Under the pieces are notes generated by a model that searched no databases, was not told the DNA's origin, and was given only the letters and a program-made list of their open reading frames with translations. This document shows, in pieces, positions 32,754-40,940 of a DNA stretch of 57,107 nucleotides; the first letter of the stretch is position 1; every line of letters starts with the position of its first letter. The position numbers and the translations under genes are program-made. The stretch comes from a virus: IMG/VR virus record IMGVR_UViG_3300024306_000034, positions 1 through 57,107 of that record. The stretch is one strand, 5' to 3'.

Positions 32754-33947
32754 TTATACTTTGGGGTAGAGAGAACGTAGATAGTTTAAAACCTCAGCTG
32801 ATGTTCCAGAAAAATGAGATTTGGCGACCGTAGATCTGTGGCGCTTTACGGCCTTCGCTATCTCGTCGCGGTCTGGGACCCCGCCGCGACTCGCTATTCT
32901 CTCGCAGATCGTGTCTAACGATTCATCTATCGCGATAAGTTCGCATGGCCAAACTTGGCTGTATCTAGAGAATATAGTCGACGCCTTTCTAAATGGATCA
33001 TAAAGTACTGGTTTGTCTGGGCATTGACTCGCGAGCTGCATTACCTTCAGGAGGTGCTGTTCCTTGGGCACCTTGTCAAAGGACACGTAGGAATAATGGT
33101 CTGAGAGCTGATTGCAGACCCATGATTTTCCGCTGCCAGAAGGCCCGCACACGATAATCAACCTGACTGGTGCGCTGTAGTTCGCGCGCATCCTTGCTAT
33201 CCATTCATCGAACTGCGCCTCGGTGTTTTCGCGTCGACCGTACTCGTCATGAAACTCTTTATGATGTGCGTGGCATAGCGTGACGCCATTGCTTACGTCA
33301 AATCTACGCTCGACGCACCAGTGGAAGCCGTCTTTATGATGAACGGTTAAGTTGCTTTTACGCTTAACTATGCAGGCGGGCGCTGTGCACCTATTTTTAT
33401 CGCGCTGTAAAACAGCGATCTCAAAAGCTTTATATTCTGGTGAGCTTCGTTCTTTGCGCTGCCCCTCAACAGCCCATCCATCAAAATCTTCAACCTCAAT
33501 ACTACGAACAGTGCACGAAGCCTTTATCGCTCTTCGTAAAACTTCTTCTTTGGGGGCATTCTGATACCAGACCTTAGTCGCTTGAGATAGTTTTCGTTTG
33601 GCGGATTTAGTGTGCTTCCGACCTTTAAAGGGAGACTCCATCCCTTGTTTAGACCAGTGACTTTCACTCATCTTCCTTTTAGATTCTTCTGAGACAAACT
33701 TACTTTGGTTTCGCTTTGCCTTGATCATTTCTGGTCGGTTGTGGTGACACTTATAGCACAGCGCGTTTTTGCGCGACGCGCGCAATGTGATTACTCGCTC
33801 GACGCCGCAGGATGGGCAATTATCGATCACCTTTAGTTTCTTCTTGGAGATTTTGTTGGCGGATGCAAACTCAGCGTTCGTGCGGCGGCGGACTGACGGA
33901 TCGATGTCGTATCCGAATACTTCTTTTGTACGTTCACGATTTAGCAT
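32754..33947 (-). CDS. HNH endonuclease fused to a P-loop kinase domain
   Basis: The protein has 397 residues with four visible parts: a four-Cys zinc finger (CPSC near 44 and CYKC near 64); NUMOD3-like repeats (SEESKRKMSESHW ... KSAKRKLSQATK, about 87-125) that bind DNA in homing endonucleases; an HNH domain (zinc Cys near 187/192, LTVHHKDG at 200-207, Asn220 and CHAHHKEFH at 225-233); and, after residue 258, a P-loop NTPase with GPSGSGKS (268-275), an SFDKVPKEQ segment and IAIDES, like polynucleotide kinase or zeta-toxin-type kinases. It sits beside the major capsid gene with its own promoter, after the capsid terminator. Homing endonuclease activity is probable; the kinase partner is very unusual. 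Confidence 0.82.
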   Translation of the reverse strand: MLNRERTKEVFGYDIDPSVRRRTNAEFASANKISKKKLKVIDNCPSCGVERVITLRASRKNALCYKCHHNRPEMIKAKRNQSKFVSEESKRKMSESHWSKQGMESPFKGRKHTKSAKRKLSQATKVWYQNAPKEEVLRRAIKASCTVRSIEVEDFDGWAVEGQRKERSSPEYKAFEIAVLQRDKNRCTAPACIVKRKSNLTVHHKDGFHWCVERRFDVSNGVTLCHAHHKEFHDEYGRRENTEAQFDEWIARMRANYSAPVRLIIVCGPSGSGKSWVCNQLSDHYSYVSFDKVPKEQHLLKVMQLASQCPDKPVLYDPFRKASTIFSRYSQVWPCELIAIDESLDTICERIASRGGVPDRDEIAKAVKRHRSTVAKSHFSGTSAEVLNYLRSLYPKV

Positions 33948-33967
33948 ATAAAGAACCCTCTTTGTCT

Positions 33968-33973
33968 ATTATA
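33968..33973 (-). promoter_or_regulatory. -10 element of a promoter for the HNH-kinase gene
   Basis: A perfect TATAAT on the minus strand (CTTCGTGTATAATAGAC) lies 20 bases before the HNH-kinase start, in the 157-base gap after the capsid terminator. No strong -35 is seen at 17 bases. The gene therefore appears to be expressed separately from the capsid operon, as is common for homing endonuclease genes. Confidence 0.5.
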
Positions 33974-34045
33974 CACGAAGAGCGGTCAGTATATTGTTAA
34001 AGTTGAAATCTTTACATAAGGTGCGTTGTTTGTGTAATGATAGAC

Positions 34046-34072
34046 AAAAAGGGCACCCTATAACGGGTGCCC
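34046..34072 (-). terminator. Intrinsic terminator after the major capsid gene
   Basis: On the minus strand GGGCACCC-GTTATA-GGGTGCCC (perfect 8-bp stem) is followed by TTTTTGTC. It lies 33 bases after the capsid stop codon and before the HNH-kinase promoter. Confidence 0.92.
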
Positions 34073-34104
34073 TCAGTATCACTTTAATCAGTGATCTTAA
34101 TAAC

Positions 34105-35559
34105 TTACTTGCCAGCGTTCTTCATAACACCTTGGAAGCGAGGTGCGTAAACAAATAGCGCTCCGTACATGAGCAAAAGGAACTCTAAAGCCGTAGTCAC
34201 GACGGCCAGGTTCATTTTTGCGAGAGGGGCAAGTTGCTTGAACTTCATCGACTCAGAGCTGAGGTCCAGCAAGAAAGCTTCGCCAAGTCCTGGGCGCTTC
34301 TTACCGGCGTCGACGATCGCGGAGATCCCGAGGCGGTAGTTGCCGATGAACTGAGCGGTCGTAGCTGCTCCACCGTTGGTGGTACGGTACAGCTTGAAGT
34401 ACTTCACGCTGGAGGGGACGGCGCCCGTGATCGCGATGGTGACGCTTTGGCCAGCGGTGGCGGTAACAGCGGAAGTGGTGAGAACTGGGGCAGACTCACC
34501 AAAGTCATTGCACAGCGTCAAGGCGTAGTGGTACGTACCGGCGGCGAGGTCGGAGCCTGCGCCAGCGGCAGTTCCAGCGATGCTGAGACCAGCAACGCCA
34601 GGAGCATTGGCGTTCACGGCAGAGGCGCGAACCTGCTGACGAGGACGGAGGAAGAGGTTTGGCTTGAGGTCGATCGCGCCAGCGGTCGTGGTCACTTTCG
34701 ACACGTCGTAGCCGACAGTTTGACCGCTGAGACCTGGCTCAGAGCGGAACTGAGGATAGAACTGACGAACGAAAGCGGAGATCACGATTGGCTCAGCGTG
34801 GAACTGAGTAGGCGAACCGAAGTTCTCAAGAGCTTTAACAGCGAGGGTCTCGATGTCGTCTTGAGCGAGGGTTGCACCGGCGAGGTCAAGAACGATCGAG
34901 GAGGACTCAGCGCCCCAACCTTGGAAGTCCTTGGAGATGAATTGGCTGTCGGTGTCACCTTTGAGGATCTGCTGGAGCAGACCAGACATCGCGATGGTGT
35001 TGACCGGAAGGTCAGCAGTCGCGCCGGTTTGTGCACCGGTGGCGTCGGTGAAGTGCGCGTTACCCCAGTAGAGTTCGCGCTCGACGTTTTTCAGAAGGTC
35101 CATAGTTCCTTCTTTTGCTTGCTGAGCAACGACGTCGCCCACAGAGGTGCGGACGAGGGTCATCTGGTGGCTCACCTTACGACGCTTACTGAAGAAGGCG
35201 ATCCTTTGACCGTCACGTACGTACGTGGAGTCTTCTTCTTGGCCAGCGCCACCTTCACCGATGTAAGGCGAAGCGTCAGAGCCGTAACCGACGAGACGGT
35301 TGTACTGCTCAAACAGGTTGTAGGCTTTGTCGATGCTGAGGGCAGGCCACAGCTTCAGGTTTTTCATATCGAAGGTCACGACTTTAAGGGTCGATTCCAG
35401 CGATTCCGTTTGGATCACGCCACCGTAGGTGAGGTCGGTCGGGCGACCAGCGTAGCCGTAGCCAGCGCTGAGAGCCTTGTTGAGGTTTTCGACTTCAGCC
35501 TGGGAGACGAGACCTTGCTCCAGACCTTGCATGATTTGATTAAGTGCGTCTTGATACAT
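34105..35559 (-). CDS. Major capsid protein with Ig-like insertion
   Basis: The protein has 484 residues, immediately downstream of the scaffold gene. After a ~55-residue N-terminal arm with KALSAGYG (28-35) and QTESLE (50-55), the segment KVVTFDMKNLKLWPALSID and the later QFYPQFRSEPG and LKPNLFLRP segments fit HK97-fold capsid proteins. About residues 320-430 form an inserted Ig/FN3-like domain (AAGTYHYALTLCNDFGESAP and TVTIAITG, YFKLYRTTNGG), which should project outward from capsomers. The C-terminus (FLLLMYGALFVYAPRFQGV) is the usual buried strand. Position between scaffold and a strong terminator agrees with high expression. The N-terminal arm is the likely protease target. Confidence 0.88.
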   Translation of the reverse strand: MYQDALNQIMQGLEQGLVSQAEVENLNKALSAGYGYAGRPTDLTYGGVIQTESLESTLKVVTFDMKNLKLWPALSIDKAYNLFEQYNRLVGYGSDASPYIGEGGAGQEEDSTYVRDGQRIAFFSKRRKVSHQMTLVRTSVGDVVAQQAKEGTMDLLKNVERELYWGNAHFTDATGAQTGATADLPVNTIAMSGLLQQILKGDTDSQFISKDFQGWGAESSSIVLDLAGATLAQDDIETLAVKALENFGSPTQFHAEPIVISAFVRQFYPQFRSEPGLSGQTVGYDVSKVTTTAGAIDLKPNLFLRPRQQVRASAVNANAPGVAGLSIAGTAAGAGSDLAAGTYHYALTLCNDFGESAPVLTTSAVTATAGQSVTIAITGAVPSSVKYFKLYRTTNGGAATTAQFIGNYRLGISAIVDAGKKRPGLGEAFLLDLSSESMKFKQLAPLAKMNLAVVTTALEFLLLMYGALFVYAPRFQGVMKNAGK

Positions 35560-35577
35560 ATTCTCTTATCTCCCTTA

Positions 35578-36318
35578 TTACTTAATGCCGTATTTGGTTG
35601 CGATTTCTTGCAGCTCGGATGCGGATCCGATCTCTGCCTTGAGGACATCCTCAGTAGGAACTTCCTTACCTGATTTCTTTAGCGTGATGAGTTCGCCGAG
35701 AACTTGAGACTTGTTAAGCGGCTCAGCTTCGACTGATCCTTTTGCTAGGGGCTGAACGTTTTTATACGTCGCGCCGCGAGCAGGAACCGGAGCATCTGCG
35801 AGCTTCTTAACAGCTTCGAGAACTTGGCTGATTTGACTTTCAAGAGGAGCGACGCGAGCCTCGATTGACTTGGCAAGCTTCTTCTCCATCTTTTTCATCT
35901 TCTTCTCTTTATCTTCTTTGGCCATTTCGTTGACGCCTTCGGCTTTTTCAGCTTCTTCTTCGTCTTCTTCGTCGGCCTTGCCCATGTGTTTATCGTGTTC
36001 TGCTTTGCACATCTCACGCTTTTTCATGGCTTCTTTGTAAGCTTTTTCAGCTTTCTCGCACTCTTCCTCTGCCTTTTTATAAGCGTGTTCTGCTTTTTTG
36101 GCTTCGTCTTCGTGCTCTTCTTCTTCGTCTTCTTTATCTTCTTCTTTCTCATCTTCTTCGTCGGCTTTGCTGACCGCGTGAGTTTCAGTGGATCCGTCTG
36201 CGCCGTGATCCAGTTCAATCTCTTCCGCGGAAAAGCGATCGCTCTTCTTCAGAGCTTCGATCTCAGCAAGCGTCTCGTCGATAAGATCGGTAAGACTTTT
36301 AGCGAGATTCTTTTCCAT
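35578..36318 (-). CDS. Probable scaffold protein
   Basis: The 246-residue, extremely charged, almost wholly helical protein has long Glu/Lys stretches (about 55-150), KMEKKLAKSIEARVAPLESQ (coiled coil) and a small C-terminal domain (ELQEIATKYGIK). The position directly before the capsid gene, size and charge fit internal scaffolding proteins that the prohead protease degrades. It contains EGVNEMAKED, shared almost base-for-base with the 106-residue gene at 26607-26927. AGGAGG lies 7 bases before the ATG. It may alternatively be a capsid-associated internal protein. Confidence 0.7.
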   Translation of the reverse strand: MEKNLAKSLTDLIDETLAEIEALKKSDRFSAEEIELDHGADGSTETHAVSKADEEDEKEEDKEDEEEEHEDEAKKAEHAYKKAEEECEKAEKAYKEAMKKREMCKAEHDKHMGKADEEDEEEAEKAEGVNEMAKEDKEKKMKKMEKKLAKSIEARVAPLESQISQVLEAVKKLADAPVPARGATYKNVQPLAKGSVEAEPLNKSQVLGELITLKKSGKEVPTEDVLKAEIGSASELQEIATKYGIK

Positions 36319-36337
36319 GGTAGTTGCCTCCTAAGCC

Positions 36338-36721
36338 TTATTGGCCCATCATCTTAAGGTCAGGGTGGCCAGCAAGACGAGCAAGTTCAGTAGCAGTGTC
36401 GCCAGCTTCGACAACGACGTCGTTAGCAAAACGGGCGCAGCAAGCTAGAACTGCTAGGTCGGAAGCATTCACAAAAATGGCGGCGATAGAGTTTTCACCA
36501 GCAGCGCCTTTAACCTTAAGCGTGCCGGGGTTGCCGATGCCGATGCCGAGGAAAGGCGAAGTGTCGCCGTTCACACCGCCCATCGGGCTTTGGATGGAAG
36601 CGTCAACATAGCTGATGGTCAAACCAGCTGCGGTGACTGAGGTTGCGTTTCGAGTAGCCGCAACGCCAACTGCGTCGAGGTTTCTCTTAATCTTGTCGAG
36701 GACTTGCACTGGATTGCTCAT
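36338..36721 (-). CDS. Small structural-type protein, 127 aa
   Basis: The protein is neutral and Ala/Gly/Val-rich with beta propensity and two adjacent Cys (ACCAR). MSNPVQVLDKIKRNLDAVGV makes an N-terminal helix. It lies directly before the scaffold and capsid genes and after a 112-base gap with hairpins, so it may be the first gene of the capsid transcript. A head-decoration or minor capsid role is likely but unproven. Confidence 0.68.
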   Translation of the reverse strand: MSNPVQVLDKIKRNLDAVGVAATRNATSVTAAGLTISYVDASIQSPMGGVNGDTSPFLGIGIGNPGTLKVKGAAGENSIAAIFVNASDLAVLACCARFANDVVVEAGDTATELARLAGHPDLKMMGQ

Positions 36722-36833
36722 CTCACTTTTCTCCTTAAAATCGAATGCACTAACATTCGTAGTTCAATATATCATGCTGCTATAGTTAAGCAGCAAATAA
36801 CTCAAAAGTTATACTGTAAAAGTCATATTAAAA
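36722..36833 (-). promoter_or_regulatory. Intergenic leader with two hairpins before the capsid genes
   Basis: On the minus strand this gap holds GCTGCT-TAACTAT-AGCAGC and, nearer the gene, CGAATG-TTAGTG-CATTCG, followed by ATTTTAAGGAG and the 36721 start. Between them is GATATATTG, a possible -10. No T-run follows the upstream gene's stop, so no clear terminator is seen. The region probably carries a promoter or 5' leader for the capsid operon. Confidence 0.4.
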
Positions 36834-38471
36834 CTATTTTGCTTTTTCTTTATTAATCTTTTTTAACTCCCTAAGACGATTAAATGCTTTTTGCGCAACC
36901 TCATCGTCTGAGTGACTTAAAAGTCGTTCAATCACAGACTGATTTCCGTGCTGAAGAAAAGAATCTATGACTTGATTTCTGACCGCCGGATCTGGATGGT
37001 TGACCAGTTGATCAAGTGGATCGCCTGGTTGTTCTGCTTCTTTTGCCGCTTTAACACTCGGTATTTCACTTCTTAATTTCTTAGTTTCTTCAGAAATTTG
37101 TTTCTTTTGTTTTTGCGGAGCAGCTGGCGCGGCAGCAGTGCGTTGACTCGCTAAAGCTTGCTCGCGACTAAACTCCTTAAGAGGCGCCTTAGGCGTGACA
37201 TTAGCAGAGGTTGGATCTCTCTCTTTTTGATATTCTTTAATATTTTCGCGAAGTTCTTTTTGTTCCCGTCTTACTGCTTCGGGATCAGATTCATCTATGG
37301 TCGACGTGCGCGATCTTTCTGGTCTTAGTTTTTCAATCTCTTCAATTTCTTTAGATGGTTTATCGTAAGCATTCATCTGCTGTCTAAATTCTGGACTCTT
37401 CAAATGCTCAGCAATAGCGGTTTTGACTTCGTTTTCTAGATCTTGTCTTTCGTGCATCTTGACTTTAAAATAAGGCTCTCCACCTGAAGCACCTTTGTGA
37501 TGCACTTCTATTTCACCCACTGGTTTTCCATCGTAGTGCACGAAGTGTCTACTTTTAGAAGGGCGCTCGGAGGACTTACCATAAGCTTCCATAATCGGTT
37601 TGCCAGCCAGTTGGAAGGAAAGACCTTGCTCTGATGACTCTCCGGAATAGCTGCGAACATAATCTTTTATTTGCGATTTTTCAGCTTGCTTCGCAGCGAC
37701 TTGCATCGGTGACATTTCGCCCTGAGAAACATAACGCTTAAGTTTTTTCTTATCTTTAGGCGTGAGTTCGATCTCGTTGCTTGGTGATCCGCCAATTCGG
37801 CGTCTTATATCGGCGAATGGATTAGCTTGCTCAGGGGTCAAACTTTCGAGGTAGTTAGCACGTTCAACTATTGCGTTTTCTAATCTTTTAGTATCGTTGG
37901 TAGTGTGGTCTGAACTGCCAGAACTAAGACTTTTAATGTGCGCCTGATGCATATCGCGCAAAGCCTGTATTTGAGGATCGTAAGAATGATTCTCCATGGC
38001 TGCTGCGGCTTGTTTTGATATCTCGCCGTGCTTTCCCTTTAAATCCTTTATACGACTATGCATTTTTGATTCTACAGTATCAAACACTTCTTCAGGAATG
38101 GCGCCGGGATTGTCCTTGATTCTGTTGTTTGCTTCCTGGTGGAAATTGTGCAGATCTTTTAGCTCTGCGTCGTCCGCGTAGTGATTCTGTATCAGGTTTG
38201 CCAAATCTTCGGGCAAGGGACGCTGAGCTTTTGGTTGTCTTAGGGAACTGTATTCTGCTGGTTGTTCTTTCGAAGGGGCGCGGGCGGGCTGTGCTTGAGC
38301 TGGAGTGAAAATTCTTGGCTGTGCAGCTTCTTGCGGTGTCGCGCTCTCAGTTTGCGTGCTCATCTGCCTGAGACGTTGGCCCATGGTTTGAGCCTTAACA
38401 AGCAGTTGAAATTCTTGGAGTTGTTTCTCCAAAGCGTTTATTTCTTGAAGTGCTTTTAGGTTCGAATCCAT
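36834..38471 (-). CDS. Large charged helical protein with HEAT-like C-terminus, 545 aa
   Basis: An N-terminal helix (LKALQEINALEKQLQEFQLL) is followed by Gln/Pro/Ala-rich disorder, a long charged helical centre, an inserted beta segment (RHFVHYDGKPVGEIEVHHKG, about 305-325) and, at about 475-535, two leucine-rich variant or HEAT-like units (DPLDQLVNHPDPAVRNQVID, then ERLLSHSDDEVAQKAFNRLR). It lies between the prohead protease and the capsid genes, so an internal head or assembly role is plausible. No enzymatic motif. Confidence 0.68.
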   Translation of the reverse strand: MDSNLKALQEINALEKQLQEFQLLVKAQTMGQRLRQMSTQTESATPQEAAQPRIFTPAQAQPARAPSKEQPAEYSSLRQPKAQRPLPEDLANLIQNHYADDAELKDLHNFHQEANNRIKDNPGAIPEEVFDTVESKMHSRIKDLKGKHGEISKQAAAAMENHSYDPQIQALRDMHQAHIKSLSSGSSDHTTNDTKRLENAIVERANYLESLTPEQANPFADIRRRIGGSPSNEIELTPKDKKKLKRYVSQGEMSPMQVAAKQAEKSQIKDYVRSYSGESSEQGLSFQLAGKPIMEAYGKSSERPSKSRHFVHYDGKPVGEIEVHHKGASGGEPYFKVKMHERQDLENEVKTAIAEHLKSPEFRQQMNAYDKPSKEIEEIEKLRPERSRTSTIDESDPEAVRREQKELRENIKEYQKERDPTSANVTPKAPLKEFSREQALASQRTAAAPAAPQKQKKQISEETKKLRSEIPSVKAAKEAEQPGDPLDQLVNHPDPAVRNQVIDSFLQHGNQSVIERLLSHSDDEVAQKAFNRLRELKKINKEKAK

Positions 38472-38509
38472 ACCCTACCGCCCAGTGTTACCAGTATATA
38501 ATACCAAGA

Positions 38510-39406
38510 TCACTTAGATAAGAAGAACTTAGTCAACGTGTCAAATGGAAAGCTCTTGTTGCATGATCGGCACTTTGTCTGGTGCGCCATGTAGACCTGC
38601 TCCTTGCCGCAGTTGGGGCAATCTATATATCTGAATGATCGACCTTGGTCTAAAGATTCAGTCTGAAGCACAGATCCACCGGCTCTAAGATTTGGCGTCT
38701 CTGCCCCACCGTAGCCGGCAGTGAGGGCTTTATCTAACGACTCGGGCGAATTATTGTTTTTTTTTAAAGCGCTGACGGTCTCGTGTATCTTCTCGACGTT
38801 CTCGCGGATCTTGGCGATCGAGGTTCTTTGAGAAAGATCGATCAAGGCCGGAACATTGATCACAGCGTGCGGCGCGTAGGATTTGATGAGGTCGATCTCT
38901 TCGGCGGTTGGTGCAGACTTGGCGAGATCAAGGCCTTCGACCAAAGTATTTGAATTTGCTGGCGTAAATGTGAGCGCTAGCCCCCTAATCTTGGTTCTTG
39001 CTAGAACTCTTGGATCTTTCTTTCCTCTTTCTAAGATGCCGCCTTCTACTGAGCATTTTAGTTTGAGAGGAGAGTCGGTGCGGAATTGGTGCTTCAGGAT
39101 CGCGGCTGCAGCCTTAGCGGAGCGATGATCTTCGTCGTCATAAAGCGTACCGGCAACATAAATATAGGGCGATTTAACTTTGTTCCAATAATATCGATGC
39201 CTATCATTCTCGCAGTCTTCTGGGCCGAAAATCTTCTTTGCTTCAGTTATTCGACCAACGACATCTGGCAGTTTGTTGCTATGGTTGTCGTTGACGATTC
39301 CGCGACCCGCCAATAGGTCAGAAATATCAGCACCTTGGATGTCTAATATCTCTGACTGCGTATCCCGAAGCGCGTTCGTCGCACAGGAATCAAATTTTGT
39401 GGCCAT
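38510..39406 (-). CDS. Prohead maturation protease with scaffold-like tail and zinc ribbon
   Basis: The first ~165 residues match herpes-type (S78/S80-like) prohead proteases: a VNDNHSNKLPDVVGRI strand with candidate His42, LKLKCSVEGGI with candidate nucleophile Ser119, and GLALTFTPANSNTLVEG as the last core strand. His94 or Asp residues near 91-93 could complete the triad. A helical tail (about 165-222) may anchor it in the scaffold. Residues 223-253 contain KALTAGYGG ... QTESLD, nearly the same as the capsid N-terminus, followed by a four-Cys zinc ribbon (C263, C266, C279, C282). The shared motif is probably the cleavage site in both substrate and enzyme. It lies in the head module upstream of scaffold and capsid. 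Confidence 0.75.
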   Translation of the reverse strand: MATKFDSCATNALRDTQSEILDIQGADISDLLAGRGIVNDNHSNKLPDVVGRITEAKKIFGPEDCENDRHRYYWNKVKSPYIYVAGTLYDDEDHRSAKAAAAILKHQFRTDSPLKLKCSVEGGILERGKKDPRVLARTKIRGLALTFTPANSNTLVEGLDLAKSAPTAEEIDLIKSYAPHAVINVPALIDLSQRTSIAKIRENVEKIHETVSALKKNNNSPESLDKALTAGYGGAETPNLRAGGSVLQTESLDQGRSFRYIDCPNCGKEQVYMAHQTKCRSCNKSFPFDTLTKFFLSK

Positions 39407-39430
39407 AGTAAAATCCTTAATTCATTACTC

Positions 39431-40348
39431 TTATGATTCTACTGCGTAAGAAAACCTAAATCCTTTATACGGTTTTCCATTCTTAGCATAATATGAAATT
39501 ACCCCAGGTTTAACGTTCAACCATTTAGCGGCGGCATGAACTGACTCAAATCGCATATTGTTATTTAAGCAAACAACAGATTTACGATTTACGGGCGTTA
39601 AGTTTATTTTATTTTTATGATTTGGGTTTTGCCACATTTGTTTTGACTTTTGAGATAAAAGCAATCTAGTCGATTCTGTTGCCTTTTTACCTGTTGCCGC
39701 TTTTCTTAATTTCTCAATGGTTTCTGGTCTGCATTTTAGACCCAGCGATCCTCGACCACCGCCTGTCGCTATGTTGACAATTGGAATATTTAAAAAACGC
39801 ATCAGACAGATGGTTGCTATTTCTGCTTGCTCTAGTTCCTGCCTAGAGTTGAAACATTTTATTATTTTAACGAACCAGCCGCCCGCCTCGTTTACTGTTT
39901 TGTGCCAGTTGGTGTTTCTGCCTTTATTTACTAAATACCTCCTAAATTGAGGACCGTGTTCTGAAGAGATGCCGACGTAGAAAAGTTTACCATTATCCAC
40001 GCGATAATGTGCATAAAGATAATGCGTAAGTTTTTTAGATTCAATTATTGATATTGCAGTACGATCTCGTAAAGTCTTGGCAATTCTAAAATCTTCCCAT
40101 CTCTTCGCGTTATAAGCAATAGTTTTTGCTCGACTTTCCGGCGAAGATCTGGTTTGTTTTATGGCTTTTTGATGCTTTTCTATGTATTCTGGCGAATACC
40201 TTACGCAATCCAGACAAAGTTTATAAACTTTATTTTTAGGTTGATAGCCTCTATCAAGGCCGCACTTATCGCAAGAACATTTGAATTTCTTTATTACTTG
40301 ACCAGATCTTTTTGTGTGCTTTATGAAGTCGTTAAAATCAACAGCCAT
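39431..40348 (-). CDS. GIY-YIG homing endonuclease with NUMOD domains
   Basis: I use ATG 40348 because GGAGG lies 6 bases upstream; the frame is open to 40360. Parts in order: zinc finger (CSCDKC ... LCLDC); GIY-YIG nuclease core beginning LYAHYRVDNGKLFYVGISS (about 110-130), with downstream catalytic Arg/Glu candidates in RRYLVNK and ELEQAEIATI; NUMOD3 (GLKCRPETIEKLRKAATGKK); and a C-terminal NUMOD1-type DNA-binding unit (VVCLNNNMRFESVHAAAKWL ... PYKGFRFSY). It is free-standing between a regulator gene and the protease gene, with its own promoter-like -10. It should cut a homing site in related phages. No intron is visible around it. Confidence 0.9.
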   Translation of the reverse strand: MAVDFNDFIKHTKRSGQVIKKFKCSCDKCGLDRGYQPKNKVYKLCLDCVRYSPEYIEKHQKAIKQTRSSPESRAKTIAYNAKRWEDFRIAKTLRDRTAISIIESKKLTHYLYAHYRVDNGKLFYVGISSEHGPQFRRYLVNKGRNTNWHKTVNEAGGWFVKIIKCFNSRQELEQAEIATICLMRFLNIPIVNIATGGGRGSLGLKCRPETIEKLRKAATGKKATESTRLLLSQKSKQMWQNPNHKNKINLTPVNRKSVVCLNNNMRFESVHAAAKWLNVKPGVISYYAKNGKPYKGFRFSYAVES

Positions 40349-40380
40349 CTCACCCTCCAAATAGCTAAACAGCCAGATTT

Positions 40381-40386
40381 ATTATA
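40381..40386 (-). promoter_or_regulatory. -10 element before the GIY-YIG gene
   Basis: On the minus strand GGATTTTGTATAATAAATC contains TATAAT, 33 bases before the GIY-YIG start. A GGTTAAC palindrome lies about 15 bases further upstream instead of a good -35. Like the HNH-kinase gene, this mobile gene seems to carry its own promoter. Confidence 0.45.
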
Positions 40387-40422
40387 CAAAATCCGACAGT
40401 TAACCGTTGTAGAGCGACACTG

Positions 40423-40839
40423 CTAGTCGCAATAGACCGTCTCATCATCTAGCGAAAATGAGGACTCGACGACGGGTTCGTCTTTGTGCGACTCGCGTAT
40501 TTCCTTGATGGCTTGGCAGGCTTGCAACTTATTGATGGCACGTTCAGCGGTCTTCTTGACGGTGTCAGTGGAGACGTGCAGCATGGCTGCGATGTCGACA
40601 TCTGACGATGGGGTTTCCGGCATGTGGTTGGCCTCGTACGAGAACCAGCAATATCCCGAAAGTTGATCATCTATAGCCCACGGACAACCTGGCAGAACTG
40701 CCTCTTCAGCCTCAGTGAGTTCTTTCTTAGAGGCTCGCAAGGTTTTAAGTCTGAGCACCGCCAGTGGACACCACTCGTTTGTTGGTTTGTCCAGCTTCCT
40801 GGGGCATCTAGATTTGAATCTTTCCTTTAGATCGCTCAT
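40423..40839 (-). CDS. HTH transcription-regulator-like protein with four-Cys cluster
   Basis: I start it at ATG 40839; a longer frame to 40899 would read through the terminator hairpin at 40890-40919. The N-terminal half has four Cys (C12, C24, C52, C64 in RCPRKL, EWCPLA, PGCPWA, GYCWFS) that could bind zinc or an FeS cluster. The C-terminal half has SSDVDIAAMLHVSTDTVKKT followed by AERAINKLQ, a helix-turn-helix like sigma-70 region 4 or LuxR-type. It may be a late transcription factor that works with the region-2-like protein at 3055-3432, or a regulator of its own. Confidence 0.65.
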   Translation of the reverse strand: MSDLKERFKSRCPRKLDKPTNEWCPLAVLRLKTLRASKKELTEAEEAVLPGCPWAIDDQLSGYCWFSYEANHMPETPSSDVDIAAMLHVSTDTVKKTAERAINKLQACQAIKEIRESHKDEPVVESSFSLDDETVYCD

Positions 40840-40889
40840 CTTTGACTCGCAGCTGTTTGCTCTAGACGTTATACTCCGCAAGTCAATAT

Positions 40890-40919
40890 AAAAAACCAAC
40901 CCCGATGTTGGGGGTTGGT
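40890..40919 (-). terminator. Intrinsic terminator after the 41498 gene
   Basis: On the minus strand ACCAACCCC-CAACATC-GGGGTTGGT (perfect 9-bp stem) is followed by TTTTTTATATTG. It lies 22 bases after the stop of the 185-residue gene and before the HTH gene, so it closes the transcript that comes from the terminase and portal genes. Confidence 0.93.
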
Positions 40920-40940
40920 CTCAACTAGGTTTCGCTAGTG

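Noticed and set aside
34234-35673. A 479-codon open frame on the plus strand, antisense to the capsid gene
   Set aside because: It mirrors the entire capsid gene, has no ribosome site or family motif and crosses into the scaffold gene. It is explained by low stop-codon content opposite a codon-biased gene.
40840-40899. Longer version of the HTH protein starting at 40899
   Set aside because: The extra 20 codons overlap the T-run and stem of a strong terminator and have no ribosome site.
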